Shown here: piece after piece, positions 18,292-25,122 of the stretch
Layout of the letters: the number at the start of each line of letters is the position of its first letter
Position numbering within the stretch: position 1 is the stretch's first letter
Assembly (NCBI GenBank): GCA_024644435.1
Contig: JAHEKZ010000017.1
Location: forward strand, 1-44,592
DNA length: 44,592 bases
Reading direction: 5' to 3'
Origin: Actinomycetes bacterium
GTDB lineage: Bacteria > Actinomycetota > Actinomycetes > JAHEKZ01
Position numbers and translations under genes: made by a program
Notes under the pieces: model-generated
Database searches by the model: none
Seen by the model: only the letters and a program-made list of their open reading frames with translations
Told to the model about the DNA's origin: nothing

Positions 18292-19467
18292 TCAGCGATG
18301 AGGCCGCAGCACGCCGCCCTCGCGGGCAGCCTTGGCAACCGCTTCAGCAACCGACGGTGAGACCCGTTGGTCGAAGACGCTCGGAATCACGTGATCGGTG
18401 GCCACGTCGTCACCGACCACGTCCGCCAGTGCCTTGGCTGCCGCCAGCTTCATGCCTTTGGTGATCTGCGTCGCCCCGACCTCGAGGGCGCCCTTGAAGA
18501 TGCCGGGGAAGGCCAGCACATTGTTGATCTGGTTCGGATAGTCGCTGCGGCCGGTGGCCACCACCTTGGCGTACTTCGCGGCCATGGCCGGGTCTACTTC
18601 GGGGTCGGGGTTGGCCAGGGCGAAGACCATCGCATCCGGCGACATCGAGGCGACTGCCTCTTCGGCGATGGTCCCGCCGGAGACTCCGATGAAGACGTCG
18701 GCACCACGCATGGCACCCTCAATCGATCCCGTGAGCGCTGATGAGTTGGTCGCTCCAGCAATCCGTTCCTTCATACCGACGAGGTCATCACGTCCCGAGT
18801 GGATGATGCCCTTGCGGTCGCCCACGGCGATGTCGCCGATGCCTGCCTCGAGCAGGATCTTCGTCACCGCCACCCCGGCGGCGCCGGCCCCCGAGACGAC
18901 GACGCGCAGATCGGAGAGCGGTCGCTCGATCAGCCGGGTCGCGTTCTCGAGCGCAGCCAGCACCACGATGGCGGTGCCGTGTTGGTCGTCGTGGAACACC
19001 GGAATGTCGAGCCGTTCCTGCAAGGTCTTCTCGATCTCGAAGCAGCGTGGGGCGCTGATGTCCTCGAGGTTGATCCCGCCGAAACTGGGCGCCAGACGCA
19101 CGACCGTCTCGACGATCTCGTCGACGTCGGTGGTGTCGAGCACGATCGGCACGGCGTCGACCCCGCCGAAGTCCTTGAAGAGGAGCGCCTTGCCTTCCAT
19201 CACAGGCAGCGCCGCCAGGGGGCCGATGTCGCCGAGGCCCAAGACGGCGGTGCCGTCCGACACCACCGCTACGACGTGCGACCGCCACGTGTAGGTGTCG
19301 GCCAGCCCCGGGTCCGCCGCGATCGCCTCGCACACCTTGGCCACACCCGGGGTGTACGCGAGGGAGAGCCCTTCGGCGTCGCGCACCTTGGCCGTCGAAC
19401 GGATTTCGATCTTCCCTCCGCGGTGAAGGGCGAAGACAGGATCAACGGACAGATCTGAGGCAGTCAC
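18292..19467 (-). CDS. NAD(P)-dependent malic enzyme
   Basis: A short-form malic enzyme of about 391 residues that converts malate to pyruvate and CO2 with NAD(P)+. The N-terminus DPVFALHRGGKIEIRSTAKV and LSLAYTPGVAKVCEAIA are classic. The metal-site region reads EDISAPRCFEIE and VFHDDQHGTAIV, and the Rossmann motif is VVSGAGAAGVA. The C-terminus lacks the phosphotransacetylase domain of long MaeB forms. I place the start at GTG 19467; a TTG at 19482 would add five residues but has no better ribosome site. It is anaplerotic and NADPH-generating, and fits beside the TCA enzyme kgd. It is convergent with the YbaK-type gene. Confidence 0.92.
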   Translation of the reverse strand: MTASDLSVDPVFALHRGGKIEIRSTAKVRDAEGLSLAYTPGVAKVCEAIAADPGLADTYTWRSHVVAVVSDGTAVLGLGDIGPLAALPVMEGKALLFKDFGGVDAVPIVLDTTDVDEIVETVVRLAPSFGGINLEDISAPRCFEIEKTLQERLDIPVFHDDQHGTAIVVLAALENATRLIERPLSDLRVVVSGAGAAGVAVTKILLEAGIGDIAVGDRKGIIHSGRDDLVGMKERIAGATNSSALTGSIEGAMRGADVFIGVSGGTIAEEAVASMSPDAMVFALANPDPEVDPAMAAKYAKVVATGRSDYPNQINNVLAFPGIFKGALEVGATQITKGMKLAAAKALADVVGDDVATDHVIPSVFDQRVSPSVAEAVAKAAREGGVLRPHR

Positions 19468-19508
19468 GAGGCACGCTTTCAAAGAGGTCGAACCGAGGGC
19501 TCATCGTG

Positions 19509-19874
19509 TCACACGGTCGGAGGTGCCTGAATCCGTCGCACGGGCCATAGTCGGCGTACAACGCAGGCGACCACGTCGTGTCGTGGGATCGCACCGACGG
19601 CCCATGAGTCCACGCCTTCCCGCGGGTTGTCACGCTCGACCCACCACCCCTCGTCGTCGAGGCGAACGGCGCGCTTGACCGAGAGCCCTTCTCTGCCCGG
19701 CAGTCGAACCACGACGAGAGATCCTGGACGCGCACTTTTCCCTACGCGCACCAGCAGCAGGTCGCCGTCGCGCAGAGTCGGCTCCATCGAACGCCCACGG
19801 ACGCGCACCACGCCGTGTCCAGCGACGACGAGCCCAAGGTCGCGGTCTGAGGGGGATCTGCGTGCCTTGGGCAT
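19509..19874 (-). CDS. sodX: Nickel-type superoxide dismutase maturation protease (SodX)
   Basis: A 121-residue S26/S24-like signal peptidase that trims the leader of nickel SOD so that the mature N-terminus can bind Ni. The nucleophile Ser lies in VRGRSMEPTL and the general base Lys in LSVKRAV, with RDGDLLLVR between; there is no transmembrane anchor. This is shorter than SipW/LepB-type peptidases, as known for SodX. ATG 19874 is the best start (MPKARRSP). An upstream extension would run into the sodN promoter. It is divergent from sodN with 49 bases between starts, the standard sodN/sodX arrangement. Confidence 0.88.
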   Translation of the reverse strand: MPKARRSPSDRDLGLVVAGHGVVRVRGRSMEPTLRDGDLLLVRVGKSARPGSLVVVRLPGREGLSVKRAVRLDDEGWWVERDNPREGVDSWAVGAIPRHDVVACVVRRLWPVRRIQAPPTV

Positions 19875-19923
19875 GGGGGGTAGTGTCGCTGACATCCCAG
19901 ACCTGCGTCGAAAGGACTCCCCC

Positions 19924-20316
19924 ATGGCTCTCCGGCTCATCGCCGAGGTCAGTGCCCACTGCGACCTGCCGTGCGGCGTCTACGACCCTGCCCAGGCCAA
20001 GATCGAGGCAGAGTCGGTGAAGGCGTGCATGCAGAAGTACCACGGCAGCGACGACGCCGACTTCAAGGCGCGCGCCATCTCCATCAAGGAAGAGCGCTCG
20101 AACATGGTCAAGGAGCACCTGTGGGTGCTCTGGACCGACTACTTCAAGCCACCGCACTTCGAGAAGTACCCACAGCTGAACAGCCTCTTCAACGAGGCCA
20201 CCAAGCTGGCCGGAGCGGGTGGCACCAAGGGCAGCACCGACGTGGCCGTCGCCGACGAGCTGCTCGGCAAGATCGACGAGATCTCGGCGATCTTCTGGGA
20301 GACCAAGAAGGCCTGA
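19924..20316 (+). CDS. sodN: Nickel superoxide dismutase
   Basis: A 130-residue NiSOD precursor that dismutates superoxide to H2O2 and O2 as a cytoplasmic hexamer. The Ni-hook HCDLPCGVYDP is intact. His12 becomes residue 1 after removal of an 11-residue leader, and the first and second Cys are the thiolate ligands. The four-helix bundle part (ISIKEERSNMVKEHLWVLWTDYFKPPHF) is typical. ATG 19924 is preceded by AAAGGA (8 bases). The leader is slightly shorter than the 14 residues I recall for Streptomyces. The divergent sodX supplies processing. A strong terminator hairpin follows. Confidence 0.96.
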   Translation: MALRLIAEVSAHCDLPCGVYDPAQAKIEAESVKACMQKYHGSDDADFKARAISIKEERSNMVKEHLWVLWTDYFKPPHFEKYPQLNSLFNEATKLAGAGGTKGSTDVAVADELLGKIDEISAIFWETKKA

Positions 20317-20340
20317 CGCCACTGACATCGCCATGACTGC

Positions 20341-20378
20341 CGCAGGGCGGGCCTCGACATCGTCGAGCCCGCCCTGCG
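20341..20378 (+). terminator. Strong intrinsic terminator after sodN
   Basis: A near-perfect hairpin: left arm CGCAGGGCGGGCCTCGA (20341-20357) and right arm TCGAGCCCGCCCTGCG (20363-20378), with one bulged base. Flanking CATGAC (20332-20337) and GTCATG (20378-20383) could extend the stem with a 3-base bulge. There is no U tract, as usual in actinobacteria. It lies 25 bases after the sodN stop and only 13 bases before the GNAT start, so the GNAT gene should have very little readthrough unless a promoter overlaps the hairpin. Confidence 0.85.
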
Positions 20379-20391
20379 TCATGATCTGAGG

Positions 20392-20937
20392 ATGAGCACC
20401 TACCGGATTCGTGGAGCCCAGCCGGACGACGTCCCCGAGATCTTCGCGATGGTCTGCGAGCTGGCCGAGTACGAGAAGGCTCGCCACGAGGTGCAGTCGA
20501 GCGAGGACCTGTTCTCGGAGGCGCTCTTCTGCGATGAACCGGCAGTGTGGTGCTCGATTCTGGAACACCACGGCGATGACGATCCCCGAATAGACTCCCC
20601 CGACTGGGAGATCGCCGGCATGGCGATCTGGTTCCGCAACTTCTTTACCTGGACCGCCAAGCACTCGATCTACCTCGACGACCTGTATGTGCGCGAGCGG
20701 TACCGGGGTCTTGGATATGGCAAAGCGCTGCTGCAGCACCTGGCGCAGATCTGCGTCGAGCGCGGGTACCCGCGCCTCGACTGGTGGGTGCTCGACTGGA
20801 ATCCGGCTGTCGACTTCTACAAGCGAATCGGCGCCATCTCCATGGATGACTGGACCGTGAACCGGCTGACCGGGCCGGCCCTCGAACGACTGGCCCTGGG
20901 CCGCTTCGACGACACCGGCGACCCAGAAGCCGTCTAA
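20392..20937 (+). CDS. GNAT family N-acetyltransferase (diamine/spermidine acetyltransferase-like)
   Basis: A 181-residue GNAT enzyme that transfers acetyl from acetyl-CoA to an amine. The N-terminus YRIRGAQPDDVPEIFAMVCELAEYEKA and the LDDLYVRERYRGLGYGKALL acetyl-CoA (V/I-R-x-x-Y-R-G-x-G) motif, followed by YPRLDWWVLDWNPAVDFYKRIGA, closely resemble the SSAT/diamine acetyltransferase subgroup. The start ATG 20392 follows CTGAGG. If it acetylates polyamines it would be a functional counterpart of the acetylpolyamine-deacetylase-like protein at 7882-8964; this is inference. The sodN terminator sits directly upstream. Confidence 0.85.
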   Translation: MSTYRIRGAQPDDVPEIFAMVCELAEYEKARHEVQSSEDLFSEALFCDEPAVWCSILEHHGDDDPRIDSPDWEIAGMAIWFRNFFTWTAKHSIYLDDLYVRERYRGLGYGKALLQHLAQICVERGYPRLDWWVLDWNPAVDFYKRIGAISMDDWTVNRLTGPALERLALGRFDDTGDPEAV

Positions 20938-21026
20938 TCGCGCTGTCCGGATCCGGCTCACGATGGTGCAGCGTTTTGCGGTGTGGTGGCGCCGAAGAGT
21001 GCTGCAACATCCCCTACAGGACGGCG

Positions 21027-21449
21027 TCAGGAGTTGGCGTAGATCAGGTGCTCGCGGACCTCGCGGCTGAAGAGCAGCCGCAGGACGACGACCGCCCCGA
21101 TGATCACCAGACCCCAGACGACGCGGGCGACCGGCGCGGCCGCCCCGAAGAACGTGAGGCCCGCGATGCCGAAGAGCCCCTGCGTGAACAGGATCGGTGT
21201 GAACGCCCAACGACGTCCGGCCACGACCCCCCGCGACACCAGGAACAGCCCGGCGCTCCACAGCCCCAGCACCACCGCGACGAACCAGACCGCTCCCCAC
21301 TCGGCGTCCTCGCCGCGTGCCGCGGAGGTGACGTCGGCGACGATGAATCCGACCATCAGCAGCGCCTCGACCATCACCGCAACCGACAGCAGGCGCACCG
21401 GCGCGGGCAACTGCCGGTAGCCCTCGATCGAGGAGTCGTCGGTGGTCAC
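21027..21449 (-). CDS. Small four-TM membrane protein, unknown function
   Basis: A 140-residue integral membrane protein with four predicted helices: about LLSVAVMVEALLMVGFIVADV, a WFVAVVLGLWSAGLFLVSR-like segment, FTPILFTQGLFGIAGLTFF and VVWGLVIIGAVVVLRLLF. The termini are charged and soluble. It starts GTG at 21449, 35 bases from the divergent lipid kinase start. I do not recognise a named family; similar small proteins are common in actinobacteria. Coding potential is good because hydrophobic segments are regularly spaced and end cleanly. Confidence 0.75.
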   Translation of the reverse strand: MTTDDSSIEGYRQLPAPVRLLSVAVMVEALLMVGFIVADVTSAARGEDAEWGAVWFVAVVLGLWSAGLFLVSRGVVAGRRWAFTPILFTQGLFGIAGLTFFGAAAPVARVVWGLVIIGAVVVLRLLFSREVREHLIYANS

Positions 21450-21484
21450 GGGCGGAGCGTATCCGCAGGCGTAGGGTGACGCCC

Positions 21485-22414
21485 ATGCAGCGGGCCAGAC
21501 TCATCGTGAACCCCGGGGCTACCTCCACCAGCCCACGTGCCCGCGATGTCCTCATCCAGGCTCTCGGCTCCCAGATGTCGCTCGAAGTCGCCGAGACCAA
21601 GGCCCGCGGCCACGCCGCCGAGCTCGCCTTCGACGCCGCACACTCCGGATTCGACCTGCTGCTGGTCCTCGGCGGCGACGGGACGGTGAACGAGGTCGTC
21701 AACGGGATGCTCGCCGACGGCGTCGAGGTCGACGCACCAACCCTGGCCGTCGTCCCCGGAGGCAGCACCAACGTCTTCGCCAGAGCCTTGGGCATGCCCG
21801 ACGACCGCGTGGAGGCGACCGGTTACCTGCTCGAGCTGTTGAGAGCCGGCGCCAAACGCACGATCGGCCTGGGCCGCGCCGACCAGCGGTGGTTCACCTT
21901 CACGGCCGGTCTCGGTCTGGACGCCGACGTCGTGGCCCAGGTGGAGCGCAAGCGCGCATCCGGGCGCCGCTCCAGCCACGCGCTCTACGTGCGGACCGCG
22001 CTGCGCTCGGCCGCCCGGCGCTCCGCACATCACAGCCCACCCCTGCGGCTGTCCGACCTCGACGAGCCGGTGGACAGTCCGGTCGGCATGGTCCTGGTGG
22101 GCAACACCTCTCCGTGGACCTACCTCGGCCGGTTCCCGGTCGACCCCTTCCCCGGGGCCTCCTTCGACATCGGCCTCGACCTGCTCGCCCTGCAGCACGT
22201 CGACCTGCGCCGCACCCTGCGCCTGGCTCGCCAATCGCTCAGCTCTCGAGATCGACCGCCGTCCGGCGACGGTGTCGTCCACCGCCACGACCTGGCCCAG
22301 CTCACCGTCACCGCTGACGAACCGGTCGCCTTCCAGGTCGACGGTGACTACCTGGGCGAGCGCTCGTCGGTGGCCTTCGAGGCGGTTCCGAAGGCGCTGC
22401 ACGTCGTCGCCTAG
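21485..22414 (+). CDS. Diacylglycerol kinase family lipid kinase
   Basis: A 309-residue DagK/YegS-type lipid kinase that phosphorylates diacylglycerol, sphingosine-like or other lipid hydroxyls. Features are LIVNPGATS at the N-terminus, the nucleotide loop LGGDGTVNEVVNGM (GGDGT 63-67), VPGGSTNVFARALG and FTFTAGLGLDADVV. The C-terminus FQVDGDYLGER is the usual DAGK beta-sandwich motif. Start ATG 21485; a GTG at 21476 is possible but less usual. It is divergent from the small membrane protein gene and sits upstream of whiB1 on the same strand, separated by a 226 bp regulatory region. Confidence 0.9.
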   Translation: MQRARLIVNPGATSTSPRARDVLIQALGSQMSLEVAETKARGHAAELAFDAAHSGFDLLLVLGGDGTVNEVVNGMLADGVEVDAPTLAVVPGGSTNVFARALGMPDDRVEATGYLLELLRAGAKRTIGLGRADQRWFTFTAGLGLDADVVAQVERKRASGRRSSHALYVRTALRSAARRSAHHSPPLRLSDLDEPVDSPVGMVLVGNTSPWTYLGRFPVDPFPGASFDIGLDLLALQHVDLRRTLRLARQSLSSRDRPPSGDGVVHRHDLAQLTVTADEPVAFQVDGDYLGERSSVAFEAVPKALHVVA

Positions 22415-22453
22415 CCCTACCAGGACGTCATCCCGGGCCGTGACCTGGGCCGA

Positions 22454-22469
22454 TGTGACGCATCTGACA
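22454..22469. promoter_or_regulatory. CRP/GlxR-like site upstream of whiB1
   Basis: TGTGA (22454-22458), six bases and TGACA (22465-22469) match TGTGA-N6-TCACA with one substitution. The site lies about 170 bases before whiB1; in Mycobacterium tuberculosis the cAMP receptor protein binds the whiB1 promoter, which makes the position meaningful. A possible -35/-10 pair (TTGTGA 22501-22506, TAAGGG 22523-22528, spacer 16) lies downstream and would give an approximately 105-base leader. The rest of 22415-22640 shows no other clear element. Confidence 0.4.
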
Positions 22470-22640
22470 TAACGGCGACCCAATCCACATCGTGATCGTC
22501 TTGTGATCCGACCCGCCATCTGTAAGGGTGGATCAGGCCGCTTCGTCTCCGACCCCCCGAGTGACGAGCGGAGTGGTGCGACGCCCGGTGCAAGCCCTCC
22601 GGCGGCCGCCCCCGGTGACCTGCAAGGAGTGTGTATCCGC

Positions 22641-22886
22641 ATGGACTGGCGCCACCGTGCCGCCTGCCGTGACGAAGACCCCGAACTCTTCTTCCCCATC
22701 GGCAACACCGGCCCCGCGTTGCTGCAGGTCGAAGAGGCCAAGGCTGTCTGCCGACGCTGCGAGATGATCGAGCCCTGCCTGGCGTGGGCTCTTGAGACCG
22801 GTCAGGACGCCGGCGTCTGGGGCGGACTCTCCGAGGACGAGCGCCGCGCCATGAAGCGCCGCAACCGCATGCGCACCAACGTCTGA
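22641..22886 (+). CDS. whiB1: WhiB1-type iron-sulfur regulator
   Basis: An 81-residue Wbl protein that binds a nitric-oxide-sensitive [4Fe-4S] cluster and usually acts with the primary sigma factor. The cysteines are at 9, 37, 40 and 46, the same positions as I recall for mycobacterial WhiB1. The N-terminus MDWRHRAACRDEDPELFFP, the GVWGG turn (58-62) and the basic tail MKRRNR also match. The start is ATG 22641 with AAGGAG 13 bases upstream. WhiB1/WblE is essential in mycobacteria and controls growth-related genes. In this window it sits with other redox regulators (SigR/RsrA) and nitrate respiration genes that can generate NO. Confidence 0.95.
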   Translation: MDWRHRAACRDEDPELFFPIGNTGPALLQVEEAKAVCRRCEMIEPCLAWALETGQDAGVWGGLSEDERRAMKRRNRMRTNV

Positions 22887-22887
22887 C

Positions 22888-23385
22888 TTGACCGCACCGC
22901 TCGCCGTCCGCCCCGCCCTGACTGGCGAGTACGAGGCGATCGGACAGCTCACCGCTCACGCCTACGCGCCGGTGCTGAGCTTCGGCACCACCGACCCCTA
23001 CATCAGGACCCTCCAGGACGCCGCAGGACGCGCTGAGAAGGCCGAGTTGTGGGCGGCGGTCTCCCAGGGCCAGTTGGCCGGCACCGTCACTGTGTGCCGC
23101 CCAGGTGGCCCGTACGCCGAGATCGCCTCCGGCCGCGAGCTCGAGGTGCGCATGCTCGCAGTCGACCCCACCCAGCAGAGAGCAGGCGTAGGGGCGGCCC
23201 TGATGTCGGCGGTCCACGCCACCGCAGCAGCCGAGGGCTTTCGCGCCGTGGTCCTGTCGGTGATCGACTCCAACGCGGGTGCCCGGCGCTTCTACGCCTC
23301 GCTCGGCTACGAACGCGATCCCGAGCGCGACTGGCAGCCGCTACCGGACGTCACCCTCCAGGTCTGGCGCAGAGCCCTCAGCTAG
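22888..23385 (+). CDS. GNAT family N-acetyltransferase
   Basis: A 165-residue GNAT protein. It has LEVRMLAVDPTQQRAGVGAALM (the pantetheine-pyrophosphate loop, Q-R-A-G-V-G-A) and the C-terminal VLSVIDSNAGARRFYASLGYERDP. The start is TTG at 22888, one base after the whiB1 stop, so it is probably co-transcribed and coupled; the N-terminus then begins MTAPLAVRPALTGEYEAI. The substrate is unknown. It ends at TAG in a CTAG tetramer that also supplies the stop of the convergent GlxA-type gene. Confidence 0.85.
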   Translation: MTAPLAVRPALTGEYEAIGQLTAHAYAPVLSFGTTDPYIRTLQDAAGRAEKAELWAAVSQGQLAGTVTVCRPGGPYAEIASGRELEVRMLAVDPTQQRAGVGAALMSAVHATAAAEGFRAVVLSVIDSNAGARRFYASLGYERDPERDWQPLPDVTLQVWRRALS

Positions 23386-24332
23386 GCGCTCCTGCGGAAT
23401 GTCCGGCGATAGGCCTGCGGTGTGGTGCTCCGCTGCCTGACGAAGTGGTGCCGCAGCAATGTGGCCGAGCTGAACCCCGAAAGGGACGCCACTCGCTCGA
23501 TCGGCTCGTCGGTCTGCTCCAGCAGCCGCTCGGCATGACGAACCCGCTGGCTGGTGATCCAGGCGTGAGGTGTCGTGCCGGTCTCTGATCGGAACCGGCG
23601 GGCGAACGTGCGCGGTGACATGTGAGCACGCGCGGCAAGCTCGTCGACCGAGACCTCGTCGTGCAGGTTCTCAGCCATCCAGTCGAGCAACGGCCCCAGC
23701 GTGGCCACGTCGGTCTCGGGAACGGGCCGTTCGACGAACTGTGCCTGGCCCCCCTCACGGAAGGAGGGAACCACCATCCGGCGGGCGATGCCGTTGGCGG
23801 CCGCCGCGCCCAGCTCTTTGCGCACCACATGCAGGCAGCAGTCGATCCCAGCCGCGGTTCCTGCGCTCGTGATGACCGGGTCGGCATCGACGTAGAGCAC
23901 GTCGCACGTGATCTGGGCGCTCGGGTATCGCGCGGCCAGCTCGTCGACGTGGAACCAGTGCGTCGTGCATGGTCGGCCGTCCAGCAGCCCTGCCGCTCCC
24001 AGCGTGAAGGCACCACTGCACACGCTCAGCACCTTCGCGCCGCGGTCGACGGTGCTCCTCAACAAGTCGATGACGGCCGGGCTCGTCGGCAGATCGGGGA
24101 GCGACGCAGGCACGCAGACCAGATCGGCGGTCGATGCTGCCTGCAGGTCGTCGGTTCCCGAGACCGTGAAGCCGATCGACGATGTGACCGGTGCCCCTCC
24201 CTCGGACACGACGGAGAAGTCGAAGGCGGGCAAGCCGACGTCGCTGCGGTCGATCCCGAAGACCTCGCAGATCACGCCCAGCTCAAAAGGAGCGACACCG
24301 GGGAGCGCGAGCGCGGCCACTGACTGAAGCAT
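23382..24332 (-). CDS. GlxA-family transcriptional regulator (DJ-1/PfpI + AraC)
   Basis: A 316-residue regulator. Residues 1-190 form a DJ-1/PfpI (GATase1-like) sensor domain with VLSVCSGAFTLGAAGLLDGRPCTTHW, where Cys is at the nucleophile-elbow position. Residues about 210-316 form an AraC DNA-binding domain with two helix-turn-helices (SVDELAARAHMSPRTFARRF and IERVASLSGFSSATLLRHHF). Related proteins regulate carnitine/glycine-betaine, aromatic or osmolyte metabolism; the ligand here is unknown. Start ATG 24332. A TTGACA-N19-CATACT promoter ends 6 bases before the ATG, which implies a leaderless mRNA. TGGCAG repeats between it and the divergent small ORFs are candidate operators for self-control. 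Confidence 0.92.
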   Translation of the reverse strand: MLQSVAALALPGVAPFELGVICEVFGIDRSDVGLPAFDFSVVSEGGAPVTSSIGFTVSGTDDLQAASTADLVCVPASLPDLPTSPAVIDLLRSTVDRGAKVLSVCSGAFTLGAAGLLDGRPCTTHWFHVDELAARYPSAQITCDVLYVDADPVITSAGTAAGIDCCLHVVRKELGAAAANGIARRMVVPSFREGGQAQFVERPVPETDVATLGPLLDWMAENLHDEVSVDELAARAHMSPRTFARRFRSETGTTPHAWITSQRVRHAERLLEQTDEPIERVASLSGFSSATLLRHHFVRQRSTTPQAYRRTFRRSA

Positions 24333-24338
24333 GCCTGC

Positions 24339-24369
24339 AGTATGGCAGTAAATATGCGAAACGTGTCAA
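24339..24369 (-). promoter_or_regulatory. Promoter of the GlxA-type regulator (leaderless)
   Basis: On the minus strand TTGACA (24369-24364) and CATACT (24344-24339) are separated by 19 bases. The -10 ends 6 bases before the ATG at 24332, so transcription should start at or next to the first codon. The -35 is a perfect consensus; the spacing is slightly long. Confidence 0.5.
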
Positions 24370-24415
24370 GAGTGCCACTGGTGGCAGTTATTCACTGAAC
24401 CTAGAGTATCTGCCA
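24343..24415. promoter_or_regulatory. Clustered TGGCAG/CTGCCA operator-like repeats
   Basis: Within 73 bases there are TGGCAG (24343-24348), the inverted repeat TGCCAC-TG-GTGGCA (24373-24386, followed by G to give a second TGGCAG) and CTGCCA (24410-24415). They lie about 30 bases apart, between the divergent regulator and the small ORFs, and overlap both putative promoters. This pattern fits an AraC/GlxA-type regulator binding multiple half-sites. Confidence 0.45.
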
Positions 24416-24522
24416 TGAACCAGTTCAGCCCCAGCCCCGCAGCCCTGGCGCTGCTCGCGGCCACCACACCGCGTCGGCGCCGCCGCTCCCCCCGAAAAGG
24501 ACACTCATGGACCCGACACTGA
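24415..24522 (+). CDS. Putative leaderless 35-residue ORF
   Basis: ATG 24415 to TGA 24522 encodes MNQFSPSPAALALLAATT followed by a strongly basic tail (RRRRRSPRKGH). A -10-like TAGAGT (24402-24407) ends 7 bases before the ATG, so the transcript could start at the ATG. No -35 consensus is visible. The 3' end overlaps the start of the 54-residue ORF by 16 bases in another frame, an arrangement seen in coupled or leader-peptide control. Whether it is translated is unproven. Confidence 0.3.
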   Translation: MNQFSPSPAALALLAATTPRRRRRSPRKGHSWTRH

Positions 24523-24671
24523 TCACCATGGCCCTCGTGGTCGTCGCACTGGCGTACGTACTGACCGCCACCTACCGCACCATCCGGCGGGACCGCCCGC
24601 AGACGCCACCAGGTGGCCCCACCGACTGGCGCGCGGAAGCCCTGGACTGGAACCGCCTCGGCATCCGCTGA
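24507..24671 (+). CDS. Small single-TM membrane protein (54 residues)
   Basis: ATG 24507 to TGA 24671. The protein begins MDPTLITMALVVVALAYV, giving one transmembrane helix of about 20 residues, then a basic stretch YRTIRRDRP and a short soluble tail ending in DWRAEALDWNRLGIR. A good ribosome site AAAAGGA (24494-24500) lies 6 bases upstream, supporting translation. No family is recognised. It is divergent from the GlxA-type regulator and is probably its local target, an inference from the shared operator-like region. A bidirectional terminator follows. Confidence 0.6.
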   Translation: MDPTLITMALVVVALAYVLTATYRTIRRDRPQTPPGGPTDWRAEALDWNRLGIR

Positions 24672-24693
24672 CCAGCACCAACCGCCGCACCCG

Positions 24694-24725
24694 CCCGCTG
24701 GCCCGACGACAGTCGGGTCAGCGGG
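24694..24725. terminator. Bidirectional terminator hairpin
   Basis: CCCGCTGGCCCGAC (24694-24707), loop GACA and GTCGGGTCAGCGGG (24712-24725) pair over 14 positions, with a single G-U wobble in the plus-strand RNA. It lies between the convergent 54-residue ORF and the thioesterase gene, and includes the latter's stop codon (24718-24720). Confidence 0.8.
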
Positions 24726-25104
24726 TCGTTCGGGCCAGGAACCGCTCTCGGTCGACCAGCACCCGGGTGATCACCGCACGCCCGACGAGTCGGTCTCCGT
24801 CGTCGGTGGCGACCACCTCGAAGCGCAGCAGCCGCCCATCGAGGTGGTCGAGCCGCGCCGCCACCCGTACGGTCTCGCCGACCGGGCACGCGAGAAGGTG
24901 TTCAAGTTCCACCCGGGTTCCCACGGTGGTGTTGCCGTCAGGAAGCCCGGCGTCGGCCAGTGCGGCCATGCAGGCAGCTTCGGCCAGTGCCAGCAGACGA
25001 GGGGTGGCCAGAACCGACACGTCTCCACTGCCGACCGCTGTTGCGGTGTCGTCGTCACCAACGACGTGAACCACTGCAGCCTGTAATCCCAGCTCGAGCG
25101 CCAT
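24718..25104 (-). CDS. Hotdog-fold thioesterase (FlK-like)
   Basis: A 128-residue hotdog protein resembling the FlK / fluoroacetyl-CoA thioesterase-like group. Features are VLATPRLLALAEAACMAAL with the conserved Glu, VGTRVELEHLLACPVGETVRV with the conserved His, and DRLVGRAVITRVLVDRERF. Such proteins hydrolyse acyl-CoA thioesters, often as housekeeping detoxification. The start is ATG 25104. Substrate unknown. It is the last gene of a minus-strand series after the pilT-like gene (18 bases apart) and could be co-transcribed with it. Confidence 0.8.
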   Translation of the reverse strand: MALELGLQAAVVHVVGDDDTATAVGSGDVSVLATPRLLALAEAACMAALADAGLPDGNTTVGTRVELEHLLACPVGETVRVAARLDHLDGRLLRFEVVATDDGDRLVGRAVITRVLVDRERFLARTTR

Positions 25105-25122
25105 GGCGCCAGAGTAGGCCGG

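Noticed and set aside
19630-21795. 721-codon minus-strand frame crossing sodN, the GNAT and the lipid kinase
   Set aside because: It runs through three well-supported genes and their terminator, so it is a chance open frame.
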